Assembly: GCA_033961575.1 (NCBI GenBank)
Contig: CM066737.1
Coordinates: 52,118,771-52,182,770, forward strand
DNA: 64,000 nt
Origin: Aselliscus stoliczkanus
Lineage: Eukaryota; Chordata; Mammalia; Chiroptera; Hipposideridae
Direction of reading: 5' to 3'
A model generated the notes under the pieces. The model saw nothing but the letters and a program-made list of their open reading frames with translations. It made no database searches and was not told where the DNA came from. Shown in pieces: positions 35,110 to 45,124 of this stretch (position 1 is the first letter of the stretch; each line of letters opens with the position of its first letter). The position numbers and the translations under genes are program-made.

Positions 35110-35655
35110 TACCTCCAACCCTTAGAAGAATGTTTCAGGAATCAATTGCCTTTGACAACAGCAATAGTGGTAAAGACATGGACCAAAATGGGTTCCAATC
35201 CAAGCAATTTAGTCTATCTGATCTTTCCTTAAAGAGCTATCATCACAGGACTTTGGAAAGGTATATATAATGTGCTTGACATATAGTCAAAACCCATAAA
35301 AGTTAGTTGTTATTAATATTCTCATCCTCATCATTCCTTCTCTCCTAAACCTAGCTTTGTGCTGCATATACAGTAGGAGCTCTGTGAAACCCTGCTACTG
35401 AATGATTTGTGAGAGAGTTGGGTAAGGTGTATGGTAGGGAATGATATGATAGAGCTCTCATTTCCTATTCTCCAATGCAGCCCTAATACCGTAGAAGTCA
35501 GAATATTTTGCCTAAGAGAACCTAGCACACAACCATTCTGTATATGTGAGGAGGCAGAACTCCAGGAACGTGAACAAAATGGAAGGACTTGTATAATCTC
35601 TCTGTGAAGCTGATTGTTCCCAAAGCTTTTAACTACATAGGCGATAGAACAAACA
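35110..35655. other. unassigned background
   Basis: No exon or firm repeat. Confidence 0.35.
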
Positions 35656-35671
35656 TTAAAAGTGAAAAACC

Positions 35672-35773
35672 TGGGGCGGCCTAATGGCACGGTGGTTAAG
35701 CGCTGGCTTGGGAAGCCAGCGGCCCCTGTTCGGTCCCACATATGAGGGCCAGTGACACTGCCCTCAAAAAAAA
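35672..35773 (+). mobile_element. tRNA-derived SINE, short form (tandem pair, first)
   Basis: Short SINE whose target duplication AAAAGTGAAAAACC occurs at 35658-35671 and exactly again at 35774-35787. Its start is slightly degraded (GGGGCGGCCTAATGGC). A second SINE follows directly after the second copy of the target site. Confidence 0.95.
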
Positions 35774-35787
35774 AAAAGTGAAAAACC

Positions 35788-35889
35788 AGGGGCCGGCTGA
35801 GTGGCACGGTGATTAAGCGCTGGCTTGCAAAGCCAGCGGCCCTGGTTCAGGTCCCACATATGAGGGCCAGTGACATTGCCCTCAAAAAA
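35788..35889 (+). mobile_element. tRNA-derived SINE, short form (tandem pair, second)
   Basis: Same orientation and length as its neighbour but different in sequence (GGTGATTAAG, TTGCAAAGCC, GGTTCAGGTCCC), so it is not a simple duplication of it. Flanked by AAAAGTGAAAAACC (35774-35787) and a third, one-base-different copy AAAAGTGCAAAACC (35890-35903). Confidence 0.95.
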
Positions 35890-35904
35890 AAAAGTGCAAA
35901 ACCA

Positions 35905-36160
35905 CCAATGCAAATCACATTTAAGGTAAAGTCCCTTAGCTTCAATAAACAAGGCAGTGTAATACCAACACCAGGACTGAAGCAGGCAGACCCTAAAACG
36001 TGGCTGCAATGTGGTGTCATGAAAATTGAAGTTAGAAGTCGAACTTTTTGTCATTTATTAGCAAAATGACCTTGAACAGGCCATTTCCCCTCTGGGAAAA
36101 CAGTCTGTCTCTGTTCTCACCTATAATATATGAGAGTTGATCTACGGTTGGATTAGAGTT
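35905..36160. other. unassigned, MIR-like in part
   Basis: AAAATGACCTTGAACAGGCC near 36065 recalls the sense MIR block 'tgaccttgggcaag', but the surrounding sequence is too decayed to set ends. Confidence 0.35.
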
Positions 36161-36164
36161 ACAT

Positions 36165-36385
36165 AGGGTCAGAAAATTGCAGCCAAATCCAGTCTGCCAC
36201 CTGTTTTTGTACATCAACTTATTGGAGCCCAGCTATGCTTATTGGTAGTGTAAGTATTGTCTATGGGAAACATGCACTATAACAGCAGAGTTGAGTAATT
36301 GTTACAGAAACCAGACAGCATGCAAAGCTGAAAACATTTACTATTTGGCCCTTTGCAGAAAGTTTGCTGATCACTGGTTGATGTG
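36165..36385. mobile_element. hAT-type relic, inverted relative to 24435
   Basis: ATTGCAGCCAAATCCAGTC, TGTTTTTGTACATCAACTTA, CAGCAGAGTTGAGTAATTG, ACATTTACTATTTGGCCC, AGAAAGTTTGCTGATCACTG: the reverse complement of the element at 24435-24655. Confidence 0.65.
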
Positions 36386-36569
36386 TAAGGTTTCTTCCAC
36401 TTCTGACACTCTGTGATATCTATACTGCTAAAGGCTTAATGAGTAAGGCCATTTGCAATCATTAGATTCACGTTGGAAACCTTTCATGAATTTTGAAAAT
36501 GTTATAGAGGTCCTATCTATCTATTTATCATTAATACAGAAAAATATTTTGAAGCATTTCTGTTTAATA

Positions 36570-37085
36570 CATATTGTTCTGGTTCTGGGGTGCAATGGGG
36601 AGCAAAACCAGACATGATCCTGGTACTCATGCAGCTTACCGTCTACTTACTGGAAGAGACAGTTTTAACAGAACCTCACCACATCTTTCATTTTGGAAAG
36701 CAAAGCCAACTAATTATTTCGTAGTAGGTTGATGACTGACTAGGTTTACATATAGGCTTGTGAATACCTTACTCATTGATTTATTAGTTTGCTTATTCAT
36801 TCATTCAGCATATATTTACAGAGCTTTCATTATGTGGCAGGTGCTGGATTGGACTACATACTAAAATATGCTAATGAAAAAAAAATGGACAGAGTTCTTG
36901 TCCTCATGTACATTCTATTGGGGGAGATACATCTTAATAAAAAAGTCATAAATATATGATTATAAACTGTAATAAGTCCTCTGAAGAAAAGAAACATGGT
37001 CATATGGCAGTATATAAGAAAAGAATATGATCTAGACCAGAGAGGTCTAGGGTGAGTAAGAGCACTAATCTAAATAGCACTAGCA
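36570..37085 (-). repeat. L2 relics, inverted
   Basis: Two antisense L2 blocks. First: GGAGCAAAACCAGACATGAT and CATGCAGCTTACCGTCTAC. Second: CATTCATTCAGCATATATTT, TTATGTGGCAGGTGCTGGAT, TCATGTACATTCTATTGGGG. Confidence 0.65.
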
Positions 37086-37089
37086 AGAA

Positions 37090-37510
37090 CTTTCTTTTCT
37101 TGGTTGATGGAAATCGAGTCTGGGGGTATCTAAATCAGTATTTTCAAATTGCAAGTTGAATGAAACCTATTTTTATTATTAAAAATTAACTCTGTAGACC
37201 TTGACCAGCATTTGTTTCCTAATACAATCAAATGGAATGTATAAGACAAGAATAGAACAGAATGAAAATTTCCAATTGTATTCCTGGAACTAATTGTTTT
37301 GTGAAACTACCTAACACTCATTTCTTCCTGACTGAGTCCATAAAGTGAGAAACACTGATCCAAATGGTCTGCCTTTGCTCTCTATAATTACAATTTATCA
37401 GATAACAGCCCTGTTCTACAGTTTCCTGTGTATAAAGACAGAAGGATGAGTTCTTCAGGTCTTTTCTAAGTTTATTTCATGTTCTTTTTAGAGGAAGCAT
37501 GATAATAAGT
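37090..37510. other. unassigned background
   Basis: No exon or repeat recognised. Confidence 0.35.
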
Positions 37511-37514
37511 GGGA

Positions 37515-37705
37515 GAGCATCAGCCACCATTTATTCGATGCCTACTCTGGAGCTAGACATTATACAATGTGCCTTGTATAAATCAAACCATTTAATTCTC
37601 ACAACAATCCTACAAGGTAAACATAATTCTTTCAGATAACGATATTTGAAGATCAAAGAGGTTAAGGAACTAACTCAAAGTCATACATCCAGTAATTTTT
37701 TCTTG
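37515..37705 (-). repeat. MIR, inverted
   Basis: CACCATTTATTCGATGCCTA, TTAATTCTCACAACAATCCT, GAGGTTAAGGAACTAACTCA, AAGTCATACATCCAGTAA: antisense MIR. Confidence 0.7.
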
Positions 37706-37709
37706 CCTA

Positions 37710-38465
37710 AATAATTAATAACAAGATAAACACAAATAAACTCAATTTGATACTGTCCGGTCATTCAACAGATATGTAAGAAATTAATCAAATCTGAAAT
37801 GCTGTTTGAGAACCTGCTAGGTTTCTGTCACCTGTGTGATGATATAAGTTCTGTAGGCCCTTCTGCTGAGTCCATCTCTCTCTTTTCCTTTCTAGACAAC
37901 AGTGTTTCCTAATTCCTGAGCTGTTTAGATAGAATTGGACCCATTTAATTCCAAGGTGGCATAACTCATTCTTTGCAACTGAAAAGAAAGCATCAAAAAG
38001 TATGACAATGATGTCACACTATCCCTAGCCCTGCAAATCTCCAAAAAAAGAATCTCTAAAAAATGGAACTTTGGCGAGCAATAGACTCCTGTAGGATCAC
38101 AGTAGGCAATAACAGAGTGACCCATTCTCCAGGCTAAGAGATGCAAACAAAAGATGTATCCCAAGAGAAAGAACAACAGCAAGGCCTCTGGGAGGAGACT
38201 GATGTTATCATTAAGAGACTCAAACCGGTGCCATTTAATTTTTTCCAACAAAGTGGATTAGCAGGTACCTCCCATATTCGTACTTGAATGATTTCATTAT
38301 TCTTTAACATACAATGAGAATGGAGGGGACAGGGAGAAATCCTTCAATGACTAAATTTTTAAAAAACTAATAGCATTTTGGGTCAGATAATTATCATTCT
38401 GAAGATAGATTTTCCTTAGCCATATAATGAGATGCAGTTAAAGAGAGTGGAGTAATGTGAAGATA
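37710..38465. other. unassigned background
   Basis: About 750 bp without a recognised element. The 108-codon minus frame at 37925-38251 (MLEKIKWHRFESLND start) has no family resemblance I can name and no visible exon context. Confidence 0.4.
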
Positions 38466-38485
38466 ATTTCACAAATGTCCCTTTA

Positions 38486-38611
38486 GGGCCGGCCAAGTGG
38501 CGCGATGGTTAAGCGCTGGCTTGGGAAGCCAGCGGCCCCGGTTCGCATCCCACATATGAGGGCCAGTGACATTGCCCTCAAAAAAATAAATAAATAAAAA
38601 ATAAAAAAAAT
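38486..38611 (+). mobile_element. tRNA-derived SINE, short form
   Basis: Well-preserved SINE with a long A/T tail. Target-site duplication ACAAATGTCCCTTTA, exact over 15 bp, at 38471-38485 and 38612-38626. Confidence 0.95.
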
Positions 38612-38679
38612 ACAAATGTCCCTTTATAGGACCCTGTGGTTTAAAGTGGCAATCTGCAGCATGCTGTGATCAAAAATTA

Positions 38680-38900
38680 CTTGGGAGTGGGAATCATAAA
38701 AACTTGGTTTGGGAACTGTCTCTAATCCAAGTTTGGATCACCTTAGGAAATTAAATTCATTTCTGTGAGCCTCAGTTTCCTCATCCTATAAAACGGGAAT
38801 GAAAAAACAAAAACAAAAAAACTCAAAAAAACAGAAAAATCTGATCTAACTCTCAGTGTTGTTGTGACATTCTGATGACAATAATGCATAAGAAAATGTG
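38680..38900 (+). repeat. MIR with an A-rich interruption
   Basis: TGGGAATCATAAAAACTTGG, CTGTGAGCCTCAGTTTCCTC, then an A-rich stretch, then CTCAGTGTTGTTGTGACATT. The order follows sense MIR around a simple-sequence expansion at about 38800-38840. Confidence 0.6.
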
Positions 38901-38914
38901 TTTTATAAACTGAC

Positions 38915-39030
38915 TGGGTGGTGAGCACACAGTGGGATATATAGATGATGTGTCATAGAACTGTACACTTGAAACCTATGTAATTTTACTAACCATTGTC
39001 ACCTTAATAAATTTAATTTAAAAAAGAATT
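38915..39030 (+). mobile_element. L1 3' end, different family (type C)
   Basis: AGAACTGTACACTTGAAACC, TATGTAATTTTACTAACC, TGTCACCTTAATAAATTTAA then A-rich: a short L1 3' end. It differs from the other L1 tails in the window and, from memory, resembles L1 tails of vesper and other bats. Confidence 0.6.
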
Positions 39031-39034
39031 TTTT

Positions 39035-39505
39035 AAAAAAAGTGTGAAGACGAGACATCAAGTTCTTGCTTAAGAATTTACAATGGAAAGTCCAACTTTC
39101 TCAGAAGAGTTTTTGATGCAGCTAAAAATTTGGCCCTCCCAGATCTACTGAATCAGCTTCTGCATTTTAACAAATTCCTCACTGGACATTACAGTTTTAT
39201 AAGTGCTGTCCTACACAGCTCTAAGCCCTCACTAACCTCTCCCTTCTCGAAACTTATAGAGCACTTAGGGTTGTTTGTCTTATTACTGAATTGCTTTCCA
39301 GTTAAACTATTCTTTTCAACTCGAGATTGTAAGCACTCTGGGGGCAGCTATATATTTAATGATTTTTTGTATTTAGGATTCTTTTATTGCCTGCTTTCAA
39401 TTCCACAGAGGTTTCCTGTGGATCTCCGGCGTATAAGCCACTGTGGGTACAAAAATGAGTAACATATAGTACTTACCCTGAAGAAGCTCAAGATCTGATA
39501 AAGAG
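39035..39505. other. unassigned; weak L2 block
   Basis: CTCGAGATTGTAAGCACTCT then GGGGGCAGCTATATATTT near 39320 recalls the sense L2 block 'ctagaatgtaagctccatgagggcag'. Otherwise anonymous. Confidence 0.4.
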
Positions 39506-39509
39506 AGAA

Positions 39510-39545
39510 GAATCTTTCCTTCCTTCTTTCCTTCCTTCCTTCCAA
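39510..39545. repeat. (TTCC)n simple repeat
   Basis: TTCC tetranucleotides with TTTC and TTCT interruptions. Confidence 0.9.
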
Positions 39546-39712
39546 CTTCACTCCTTCCCTCTTTTCTTTCCTTCTTTCCATCCCTTAATATTTCTCAAAC
39601 ATTAAACTTGTTCCACCAAACACTGCACTAGTTGTTGGGAATGTAAGGATAGCTAAGACAAAGCCTCTGCCTTTGAGTCTAGTGGAAACACATATGACCA
39701 TAAGCAAGTAAC

Positions 39713-39774
39713 TTTAATAAATGTTTGTTAACGCTATAGCAATTTTAATAAATGTTTGTTAATGCTATAGCAAT
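39713..39774. repeat. 31-bp tandem duplication, two copies
   Basis: TTTAATAAATGTTTGTTAAC, then GCTATAGCAAT, repeated once with a single C-to-T change. It lies in an L2/MIR-like 3' end. Confidence 0.9.
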
Positions 39775-39940
39775 GTTGTCTCAAGAATGCAACGGAGTGA
39801 TTGACTAATTTGGTAAGTGAGGAGATAGGAAAGGCTACAAAAAGAAATTAGGGTTAAATTTGGAAGTTGAGTTTGAACCCCCAGGTAGACAGGGGTCTCC
39901 CACACAGAGGAAGCAGCATGAGCACACGTGTGCACATGGA

Positions 39941-39967
39941 CACACACACACACACACAACACACACC
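39941..39967. repeat. (CA)n microsatellite
   Basis: Short CA run preceded by CACGTGTGCACATGGACACA. Confidence 0.9.
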
Positions 39968-40029
39968 TAGTTGATGAAATTGAATCCAGAGGTGCCAAAT
40001 GACTTGTCCGGAACAACATATGAGGTTAT

Positions 40030-40607
40030 GGACACCTTCTAAGTACTCCCCTTGGGAAGCTATGCACTGACATCAGTGTCTAGTCCACCCTTCAAAGCAA
40101 TTTATCTGGGAAGCCAGTGGCCCCGGTTCAGGTCCCATAGATGAGGGCCAGTGACACTACCTTCAAAAAAAAAAAGCAATTTAGGAACTCTTTTTCTGGA
40201 ATGGCCATCAGAGCTGTCGTCGTATTAACCTTGACGCCCTGACTATCATCAAAATGGTTTCCCTTCAATATTTCCTTTATCTCTGGGTAAAGAAAGAAGT
40301 CATTGGGGGCCAGATCAGGTGAGTATGGAGGGTGTTCCAACACAGTTATTTGTTTACTGGCTAAAAACTCCCTGACAGACAGTGCTGTGTAAGCTGGTAC
40401 ATTGTCGTGATGCAAGAGTCATGAATTGTTGGTGAAAATTTCAGATCGTCTAACTTTTTCACGCAGCCTTTTCAGCACTTCAAAATAGTAAACTTGGTTA
40501 ATTGTTTGTCCAGTGGTACAAATTTATAATGAATAATCCCTCTGATATCAAAAAAAAGGTTAGCAACATCGTTGCAACAAGTTCGTGAACTTAATTGTCA
40601 GATCCCG
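40030..40607 (-). mobile_element. internally deleted mariner (copy 2)
   Basis: Inverted relative of the copy at 3566. The 5' end is at 40607 (minus strand CGGGATCTGACAATTAAGTT after TA), and it carries the same deletion. The minus frame at 40128-40415 encodes HHDNVPAYTALSVREF, PPYSPDLAPNDFFLY and EIKEILKGNHFDD, the mariner C-terminal catalytic region including the last acidic residue area. About 70 bp of the 3' end with its TIR is missing. A 5'-truncated SINE has inserted at 40105-40172. Confidence 0.88.
40105..40172 (+). mobile_element. 5'-truncated short SINE in mariner
   Basis: Only the 3' 60 or so bases of the SINE are present, starting near TGGGAAGCCAGTGGCCCC, followed by an A tail. Exact 11-bp target-site duplication AAAGCAATTTA at 40094-40104 and 40173-40183. 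It is truncated at insertion, having lost the A box. Confidence 0.9.
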
Positions 40608-40611
40608 TACG

Positions 40612-41570
40612 CTTCATTATTAATGGTGTGGCTTGAATTTGTGAAAAAATTGTAAACCCTTCTTTTTCTCTCATATACTCCCACTAAATATTTATTGAAT
40701 TAATTTATTTAGAAGTATTTGTTAATAAGATAAATCTATGGTTTCAAGGTATAAAACAATATCTGATGGTATTTTGGATTTCTTGTATCTCAAATCAGTG
40801 AGGCTTCACTGGCCTCGGAAGCTGCTGTGATCTTAGTGCATGAGACTTAAGGTGACTGTGGGCACACCTGTTGCTCCTGGGCTCTCTCCTGTGAAAGATT
40901 CTTTGATGTTCTTTATGCATGCTGTCCAGGTTTTATGACTTGGAAGTTCCATCCAGCTTCCTTTAAAATCTCTTGGCTAAAATCAAATGCTGTCCCAGGA
41001 ATGACATAGTGCACTGGGTTTGGGAGACAGGGCTTCCTCTCTTGGATGGGCTGAGTGGCTCTTTTAATTTAGTATTTACCACAGGTGTTTGTTACTTTGG
41101 AGCTTTGGGATTCTTCAGGATAAAAGCCCTCAATAAATATTTGTTATTTTTATGATAACTGGTATGGCTTCCAGAGTGAGATAAATTTGTCTCCTGGTTT
41201 CTGCTTCTCATGGCTTCCTTCCCTATCCTTTCCTTTATCTCTCCAGATAATTTTTTGTGTTAGAGAAACAATCTATTGTATTTGTGCAGTTAATTAAGCT
41301 GAGTACAGTGTGATTGGCATTAGCAACTGTTCAGGTTGTAACTGCTAAGGGATAAAGGCATTAAAGCCTGGGGGTTCATACCATAAATATATTATTTTAA
41401 TCAACCAGAGGAAAAAAGGTCCTTGAAAACAAAATTAAAAGTGATAGCAGAAAAATAATTAAATACTGCATGGAGAGGTCCTGGGAACTGGTTTCCACAA
41501 AATTAAAAATGGAAAATCAATGTTTGCAGTATCCTGTGGACTATCATCATGATAGCTTTGGCTTTCAAAT
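40612..41570. other. unassigned background, about 950 bp
   Basis: CCCTCAATAAATATTTGTTA near 41130 is a MIR/L2-like ending. The remainder shows no exon or nameable repeat. Confidence 0.4.
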
Positions 41571-41579
41571 TCCTATAGG

Positions 41580-41875
41580 ATGGGAACAATTCCTATTTAC
41601 TGGGAACTCAAGACCTCCCTAATCTGGCCCCAGACTAGTTTTCCAGACTCATTCATTCCTTCTCTCTCCAATGAATCATTCTCATCCCTCTTTGCTTATA
41701 ATGTTCCCCTCCTGAATTCATAACCCATGGGTCCTTCAAGAATTCAAGTGACAACACCTTCATTACACTGTCCGCACTATGCTTGCCCCAAAACATCGAT
41801 CTCTGTTCCCTCTTCTAAAATCCTATATGCCTGTCTACATTTTCATTGGCACATCACAGTTTAGGGCAGTAAATG
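41580..41875 (+). repeat. L2 relic
   Basis: CCTCCCTAATCTGGCCCC, TTATAATGTTCCCCTCCTGA, GTCCTTCAAGAATTCAAGTG: sense L2 (the 'tgttccctctgcctgg... tcaagacccagctcaaatgt' region), diverged. Confidence 0.6.
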
Positions 41876-41881
41876 CTGGTA

Positions 41882-42828
41882 CAGCAGTCCCCCCTTATCA
41901 ATGGAGGATACGTTCGAAGACCCCCGGTGGATGCCTGAAACCATGGATAGTACTGAACCTTATGTATACTCTAGTTTATCTATGCATATGAGTACATACC
42001 TTTCTCCTTAATCAACTTCAAGTCTGCCTTCCAGAAATATGGCAGCAGCTTCTTCTTCAGCAGACGTAGCCTCTCCAGTAATTTTTATGTTTTTCAACCA
42101 AACCTATTCCTGAATCTGTGTAATCACCCTTTCTTTGCAGTAAATTGCTTGGTGTCACTTGTTTCAGGAGATCCCTTGCTGAAGTCTTCGTTTAGTTGTA
42201 ATGTAATGCTTTCTGGTGCAACACATTGCCATCAATCGAATTACATTTCTGTTCTTTTCTTCCACTCACAAATTTAATGTCTTTTCCATCTTCACTAAGC
42301 ACTTGCACACTATGGTTGTAACTTTTTCAGTTTGAGGTGCAACAACAAAACTAGCACAATTTTTTCCCTTTCACAATATCATGGATAGATTCATTTTATC
42401 ATAGATCTTAGCAATCTCAGCATATGATTTTTAAAATTTCTCTTGTTAAGTCAAGAACTTTCACCTTTATGGCTTCTCTTTGGCATATCTGAATTGCCAA
42501 TATCACTACTTTTAAGCTTTGGGCTATCATTAAGTAAAATAAGGATAACTTGAACATAAGCACTGCAATACTTCGATAGGCAATCTGGTAACCAAGATGG
42601 CTACAAGTGGTGAATGGGTTGGATATGCTGGACAAAGGGATGATTCATGTCCTGGTTGGGAAGGCACAGATCCGTGTGAGATTTTATCATGCTACTCAAA
42701 ATGGTGCACATTTTAAAACTCATGTATTGTTTATTTCTGGAATTTTCCATGTAGTATTTTCAGATTGTGGTTGACTGCAGGTAACTGAAACTGCAGAAAG
42801 CAGAACCACAGAAATAGGACGATTACTG
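41882..42828 (-). mobile_element. Tigger-type (pogo) DNA transposon relic
   Basis: About 947 bp between TA dinucleotides. Ends are inverted repeats: CAGCAGTCCCCCCTTATC at the left and, reverse-complemented from the right, CAGTAATCGTCCTATTTC. Next to the left end lies GACCCCCGGTGGATGCCTGA, typical of the Tigger4/MER8 (Zombi) group. On the minus strand near 42430-42490 the text KREAIKVKVLDL-like recalls the N-terminal helix-turn-helix of pogo/jerky transposases. No frame survives. Internally deleted relative to full Tiggers (about 2.5 kb). Confidence 0.8.
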
Positions 42829-42859
42829 TAATTTTCTCGTGTAAATTTTTCCTATCTCC

Positions 42860-42965
42860 TCAATATTAGCAGTTTGGAAGATCCTGAGAGATGGAGCCCA
42901 ATGTGCCTAATATGATATGTCCTTGTATTCCCAACAGCACCTTGTGCATAGTAGATACTAGATTA
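42860..42965 (+). repeat. L2 3' end relic
   Basis: TGTCCTTGTATTCCCAACAG, then CACCTTGTGCATAGTAGATA: sense L2 ending. Confidence 0.5.
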
Positions 42966-42969
42966 GTAG

Positions 42970-43830
42970 GTCGATAACTTCAGGTGGGGGATAGTCATAG
43001 TTGAATAGAATGTAAAAGTGAGACTCACAGTTGGATATTGGCATGAATGAAAGGATGTGGAAACCCTAGCAACTGAAATGAAAGAAAACTGGACAGATCG
43101 CTGGAGCTTCGGATTATTTAGTAGTGGGGTAAGGGCATTTGATGGTAGCCACCAAACAGACCAAAACATCTGGTTGCCTCCAAATATGACTGACATCGCT
43201 GTTGGTGCACATAGAAATATTTAGCTCTTGAAGTCCTTTCTCCACCTGTGTCCAATCTTCTAGTAGCTGCTTTGAATATAGCAGTTCTGGATCACATCTG
43301 TTGACTCTACACAAGTAAGATATGCACGTGGGGTTTCTTTTTATTTCCTTCACTACAAATATGTTCTGTGGGTGGTATATCTCTGAAACTTGTACTTGCC
43401 CAAAGTAAATGATGACGGCTTCTGTCTTTTAACTTTCCTGAACATGTAAGCATTTAAGATGAATACCTTACATTTGCTCACTCATACCTACTCCCTCCTA
43501 TCTTATATTCCATATATACACATTGCTCCCACTTCAAGCCAAGAACTTGTATTGAGTTTTGAAACACAGAATGGGCACCCAGTAGTCATTTAATAAATTT
43601 TACCAGGTTTGGTTGATTTAGCTAAATATATGCTAAGTAGAGTCTAATGGCTAAACCATCTGTTCAGTTTTAACAAGAAATGATTATGAATAGAGATGAT
43701 CATGAATTTCCTGGTATAGAGTACAGTATTATATGATAGTGTAGACAGTTGTCCTCCATTACTTTGGAAGACAGGATAATAGGAAAAAAATTCCTGCAAT
43801 TCAGCTTGCCTGAGTAAGATAAGAAGGTAA
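42970..43830. other. unassigned; one L2/MIR ending
   Basis: Anonymous except GGGCACCCAGTAGTCATTTA then ATAAATTTTACCAGG near 43575-43605, an L2/MIR-like ending. Minus frames at 42963-43353 overlap in two phases and show no family motif. Confidence 0.4.
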
Positions 43831-43839
43831 TATTAATAG

Positions 43840-44035
43840 GGTGGTTAAATACAAGGAATTTGGTGTCAGATATATCTGGATTAGAATTCTGGATCTAGTC
43901 ACTTACTTACTTTGTGGACTTAAGTAATTTACTTCTTTCTCTGGCCCTCAATTTTCTCATTTTCAAAATGAGGTTAATAATACTGCCTACTTTGTGAAGT
44001 TGGTTTAAGAATCAAATGAAATAATGCTGGAGACT
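43840..44035 (+). repeat. MIR
   Basis: GGTGGTTAAATACAAGGAAT, TGGATTAGAATTCTGGATCT, TTTCTCTGGCCCTCAATTTT, AAAATGAGGTTAATAATACT: sense MIR. Confidence 0.75.
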
Positions 44036-44044
44036 TGTGCATTT

Positions 44045-44600
44045 TTTAGGAGGTAAGGAAGGAGCCAGTAGAGACTAAGAGGTTGACGATACAGGAAAAG
44101 GAGGGAATTGCTGACTAGCAAGGATTTGGAGATAATATCTTTTGAATGCTGATCAGCTTTCAGAATGATTTGGGGTTCTACTCTGTCTTGGGGTTCTGCT
44201 CTGTCTTGAACCATGTTTAAACCATGTATCTCTAGAGTGTATCCAGTCCCTAGGATCCAGAAGCTCTTTCCAACTGTACACCCACTCCCCATGTCTGGCC
44301 TAAAAATGTAACTCTGGAAAAGACCTGGACTCCCAACTTTCCACTTCAGCTAACATTTTTGTACCCATATCTGCCATTATTCTGTGATGTCAGCACATAG
44401 ACAGAATTCGAAAGACGGGATTGATGAAGAAACTTCCTGTTTTATTTTGTTTGCTGTTTCCCAAGTCAAAAAGAACATTGATTGAGTTCTATGATAAACA
44501 GTAGATATGAGAAGATGAGACAATTTTTTAACAGCAAATATCCATCGACCTTAGGTCTGCTTAGATGTTACAGGTTAAACGAAATGGAGCGATACTAATC
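44045..44600. other. unassigned background
   Basis: No exon or named repeat. A short local repeat, GGGGTTCTACTCTGTCTTG / GGGGTTCTGCTCTGTCTTG, lies at about 44170-44210. Confidence 0.4.
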
Positions 44601-44615
44601 CTCAAAGGAATTCTT

Positions 44616-44723
44616 TTTTTTTTTTTTGAGGGCAGTGTCATTGGCCCTCATATGTGGGACCTGAATTGGGGCTGCTGGCTTCCCAAGCCAGCGCTTAACC
44701 ACCATGCCACTCTGCCGGCCCTG
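44616..44723 (-). mobile_element. tRNA-derived SINE, short form
   Basis: Minus-strand copy. Target-site duplication GGAATTCTT at 44607-44615 and 44724-44732. Confidence 0.92.
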
Positions 44724-44749
44724 GGAATTCTTGATGTTTTCTTAGTTGT

Positions 44750-44896
44750 TTTATTTTTAATTTTTATTAGTTTCAGGTGTACAAAACAACACAATGATTA
44801 GACATTTATATCCCTCACAAAGTGAGAACCCAACAAGGCTACTACCCATCTGGCACTGTGCAGAGCATTACAATACCATTGACTATATTCCCGATG

Positions 44897-44899
<3 letters not shown>
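44750..44899 (-). mobile_element. L1 3' end fragment (type B)
   Basis: TTATTAGTTTCAGGTGTACA, ATGATTAGACATTTATATCC, TGACTATATTCCCGATGCT: antisense L1 3' UTR of the same type as 7960 and 45716. It stops abruptly at a TG microsatellite. Confidence 0.75.
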
Positions 44900-44965
<66 letters not shown>

Positions 44966-44966
44966 A
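44899..44966. repeat. (TG)n(GA)n compound microsatellite
   Basis: About 25 TG units followed directly by about 9 GA units. Confidence 0.97.
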
Positions 44967-44969
44967 AGA

Positions 44970-45088
44970 AACAAAAAATGTACACATTTTAAGAAAGGAA
45001 AAAAAACTGTATTAAAATTGTAATACTCAATATATACCAATAACAAAAGACAAATACAAGTCATGTGTATACATTTTTTGGCATCCCC
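44970..45088. mobile_element. short long-TIR MITE (copy 1)
   Basis: Left arm AAAATGTACACATTTTAAG, AAAGGAAAAAAAACTGTATT; right arm GTCATGTGTATACATTTTTT, then GGCATCCCC, whose reverse complement matches the family start. The same sequence, longer, is at 62842-63049. About 118 bp, so the middle has been lost. It begins at a microsatellite. Confidence 0.7.
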
Positions 45089-45124
45089 AGTGCATGCGAG
45101 CACATGCTTGCATGTGCACACACA

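Noticed and set aside
35331..35807. 158-codon open frame on the minus strand
   Set aside because: Its start lies in antisense SINEs and the rest is non-repeat sequence with no family resemblance, codon bias signal or splice context.
35672..35889. Dimeric SINE family
   Set aside because: The two units are separated by a copy of the genomic target sequence and differ from each other, so they are two insertions.
37925..38251. 108-codon minus frame in non-repeat sequence
   Set aside because: No recognisable domain, no homologue I can name and no flanking exon signals; length is within chance for AT-rich DNA with one open strand.
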